A DNA stretch of 64,000 bases, taken from positions 372,001-436,000 of the forward strand of contig CAJJDP010000062.1 in NCBI GenBank assembly GCA_905182995.1. The letters are read 5' to 3'. The notes beneath the pieces are model-generated. The model was given only the letters and a program-made list of their open reading frames with translations. It did no database searches and had not been told where the DNA came from. Both the position numbers and the translations under genes were made by a program. This document shows, piece after piece, positions 61,949 through 64,000 of this stretch. This DNA is from Paramecium octaurelia. Taxonomy: Eukaryota; Ciliophora; Oligohymenophorea; Peniculida; Parameciidae. How positions within the stretch are numbered: position 1 is the first letter of the stretch; every line of letters begins with the position of its first letter.

Positions 61949-62885
61949 TCATTAGATTTGTGATAGACACCATTGTAAGAGCTACATAGTTTCTGACCAT
62001 CTATCTTCTTAATTTCTGCATCCCAAAATAACAATTGTAAATGATCTACTAGCAGTTTAGTAGTAACTAGCTAGACAAGGGCCAGCTACAGAGGTATTCC
62101 CAGTTTTGATTCCTTTGAATCCTTAATACAATAATTTATTTGTGTTTTCCCATATAACATCTCTAGTAAATCCTTATTATAAATCTATTTAGTGTAATAC
62201 CTTCTTCATCTTGAATTGTGGAGAAATGGATTTTAGTATTTACTACTTTCCGAAAGAATTCATCCTTTAACAATTGGTTGCACAGTTTCGAAACATCATG
62301 AGCTGATGAGACATTATTTTTATTATTAAGTCCATGAGGATTGGCATAGGTGGTTTGAGTCATTTATAATTCTCTAGCTTTGTTGTTCATTTCTTGAATA
62401 AAATAAATCAAAGGATTCTTTCCTTTAATTTTATTTTAATACATAGCATATATACCAAAATTTTCAGCTAATGTCATTGCAGCATCATTTCCTGATGGTA
62501 ACATCAATCCATAAAATAAATCCTCAATAGAAATTACATCCCCTTTCAATAGATCTGCAGTAGTGCCACCAACTAAACTGGCCTACAGACTAACTTCTGC
62601 ATATGTATTATTAGTTTGCACATTCATTGTGCGACACATATGTAGTACAACATAGAATGTCATGATTTTAGTGATTGAGGCTATTTCTCTTCTTTGATTC
62701 TCGTTGAAGGAATACAAAATGTCGCCAGACTATGAATCCACAATAATCCATGATTTGGCTGTGATTCGAGGTGCCAAGTTCTTTTCATCTGCTCCAATTA
62801 AATATGTATTTTTCACTTGTTATAATCTTTATGCAAATCGCTCCTCTTCTGATTTAGGTTTTTATCTAAGATGATTAGATTTCAT
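61949..62885 (-). CDS. S11-type D-alanyl-D-alanine carboxypeptidase/beta-lactamase-like serine hydrolase
   Basis: About 302 aa with a 28-nt intron, 62173-62200 (ending AAG). All three active-site motifs of penicillin-binding-protein DacA type are present: SxxK in REIASITKIMTF, SxN in GLMLPSGNDAAMTLA, and KTG in FKGIKTGNTSVAGPCL. MTQTTYANPHGLNNKN is also typical. No signal peptide precedes the domain, unlike bacterial enzymes. The family cleaves the terminal D-Ala of peptidoglycan; in a eukaryote without peptidoglycan it may digest bacterial wall peptides or have a new role. The intron and recoded TAA/TAG Gln show it is resident in the ciliate genome and not contamination. Bacterial origin by transfer is likely. 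Confidence 0.88.
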
Positions 62886-62909
62886 TTTAAATATAATAAT
62901 ATTTAATTT

Positions 62910-64000
62910 ATGATAAGAAAAATAATATACAATTTTGTTAAGTTTCAAACCCTTCCCAAATAAAACAACTTCAAATTTTAAAAGATTCAACAAAATCAAG
63001 TCATTCACAAAGCCCAATCCACCAATGATTTGCTTAAATTTTATTAATCATAAGGAGGCTCATTGAATCTGGTCAATTTAGTGAGTTATATCAGAAAATA
63101 CACAGACTTCATGATTTCTAATTCTCAGGTTGACGACGAGTTTGAATTGCAACACGCCTATTCTGTAATGAATCAAGTGACAGAAATGATCCATACCAAA
63201 TAGTACTTGTAATATAAGGATAAGATTTCCGATCACAAGAGATCCTTCATCATGTTGTTGTCTTTGAGTGTTGAAATGTTTCAGAGATCTAAAGACCAAG
63301 AAAATCAGAACAAATTCTTAAAAAGTGCCAGATTAGCTATCAAATCAATCAAAGAAGAGAATAGATTAAAGGATTGTAATATTGATGAAATTAGCGTTCT
63401 TTTACGATGCATCACATAAATTAATGAATTGGTATTACGATGATGACTAAAAATATAGAATCCTACTGAAGAAGAAGAAATTGAATATTGGGCACTCATT
63501 GGAACTCTCATTAATCAATTAACTCCACATACTAGTTGCAAACTGTTGCATTCCTTATCTAAATTTAGAAGCTTTAATGAAAATCTAATTGGAAAACTGT
63601 TACATCCCCTGCAATACATAGAAAATAAGGATATCAATTAAAAGGATGCTATTAGTTTATTCTTCTCATTTAAACACATCAGCGATAAAACAAAGAAATT
63701 CGACCAAGTAATCTAAACAGTCTTTGTTTTCTTACAAACCTATATGATTAAGCAGTCATTTAAGTTGCATGTCAAATACATTGGTATGATCTACAACGTC
63801 TTAGCCACTCTCCCCTTAGAAATTAATTAAGACTTCCTAACATTTTTAGAATTATAGTTAATTTAGTCGAATAATTTAAGCATGTTGTGTTTAGCACATT
63901 TGTTTTAATTTTGCTATGCAAAACCAGAATTAAATCTCACCATCAATAAAAAATTAGAAGACAAGATCATTATATTTTTAAACGAATCATCTGAAATTGA
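62910..64000 (+). CDS. Mitochondrial helical-repeat protein (partial, runs off window)
   Basis: At least 350 aa; intron 63432-63458 (27 nt, with two in-frame TGAs). The start MIRKIIYNFVKFQTLPKQNN is a strong mitochondrial targeting peptide. The rest is a series of paired helices (LNLVNLVSYIRKYTDFMI, SCKLLHSLSKFRSFNENLIG, KDAISLFFSFKHISDKTKKF, KYIGMIYNVLATLPLEI) in the style of FASTK/RAP or OPR organelle RNA-binding proteins. The diagnostic C-terminal domain, if any, lies beyond position 64000. Its ATG is only 24 nt from the divergent S11 peptidase start, so the two share a very short promoter. Confidence 0.68.

Noticed and set aside
1-64000. Mobile elements, virus-like elements, CRISPR, tRNA and rRNA
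   Set aside because: I saw no transposase or integrase core, terminal repeats, spaced direct-repeat array, tRNA B-box or rRNA-like sequence. The HTH protein at 37 kb has no catalytic domain next to it.
1-64000. Germline (micronuclear) DNA with internal eliminated sequences
   Set aside because: Gene interruptions are only tiny GT-AG introns; no TA-bounded noncoding inserts break exons.

Overview
The window is ciliate macronuclear DNA, almost certainly from a Paramecium-type oligohymenophorean. TAA and TAG are read as glutamine and TGA is the only stop. The sequence is very AT-rich, genes are packed on both strands, and reading frames are restored again and again by removing tiny introns, mostly 20-34 nt, GTA...TAG (a few end AAG or CAG). 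With these rules 36 protein genes can be read. In every gene whose introns I resolved, the spliced length is a multiple of three. No eliminated germline segments interrupt genes, which fits a macronuclear rather than germline copy. I saw no rRNA, tRNA or CRISPR.

Layout. 0.4-3.4 kb: a 7TM cAMP-receptor-like GPCR (-) and a coiled-coil protein (+), start codons 7 nt apart. 3.8-6.4 kb: a hybrid sensor histidine kinase. 6.4-16.6 kb: mostly minus-strand genes: NDUFA9-like complex I subunit, a small unknown, two cysteine-rich secreted proteins, PARG, a large polytopic protein, an FKBP/TPR co-chaperone and a senescence/spartin-like protein, with one small plus-strand membrane protein between them. 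16.8-19.7 kb: a P-loop GTPase whose tail is about 25 near-identical 14-residue repeats. 20.3-25.5 kb: FAM50/XAP5, two unknowns and a long coiled coil. 25.5-27.6 kb: gene-poor, with a decayed ankyrin-like relic. 27.6-32.7 kb: a Cache-domain membrane protein and three coiled-coil or unknown genes. 32.7-37 kb: a mostly gene-poor stretch around a DNase II gene. 37-39.9 kb: an HTH protein, a DegT-type PLP aminotransferase and ribosomal protein uS14. 40-43.3 kb: a sperm-tail PG-rich (SHIPPO) protein and a coiled coil. 43.3-50.7 kb: one giant USP9X/USP34-type deubiquitinase. 51-56.7 kb: two degenerate kinases flanking a dual-specificity phosphatase and a helical protein. 56.8-64 kb: an OSCA/TMEM63-like protein, an ATP6AP2-like V-ATPase accessory protein, an S11 D-Ala-D-Ala carboxypeptidase and a mitochondrial helical-repeat protein cut by the window edge.

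The genes are ordinary nuclear neighbours, not an operon. Themes that recur are signalling (GPCR, histidine kinase, Cache receptor, two pseudokinases, DSP), organelle function (NDUFA9, ATP6AP2, a mitochondrial repeat protein), cilium/cytoskeleton (SHIPPO, coiled coils) and lysosomal or food-vacuole digestion (DNase II, perhaps the S11 peptidase). I found no mobile element, virus-like element or clearly new multi-gene system. The most interesting items are the GPCR, the two pseudokinases, the repeat-expanded GTPase and the bacterial-type carboxypeptidase.
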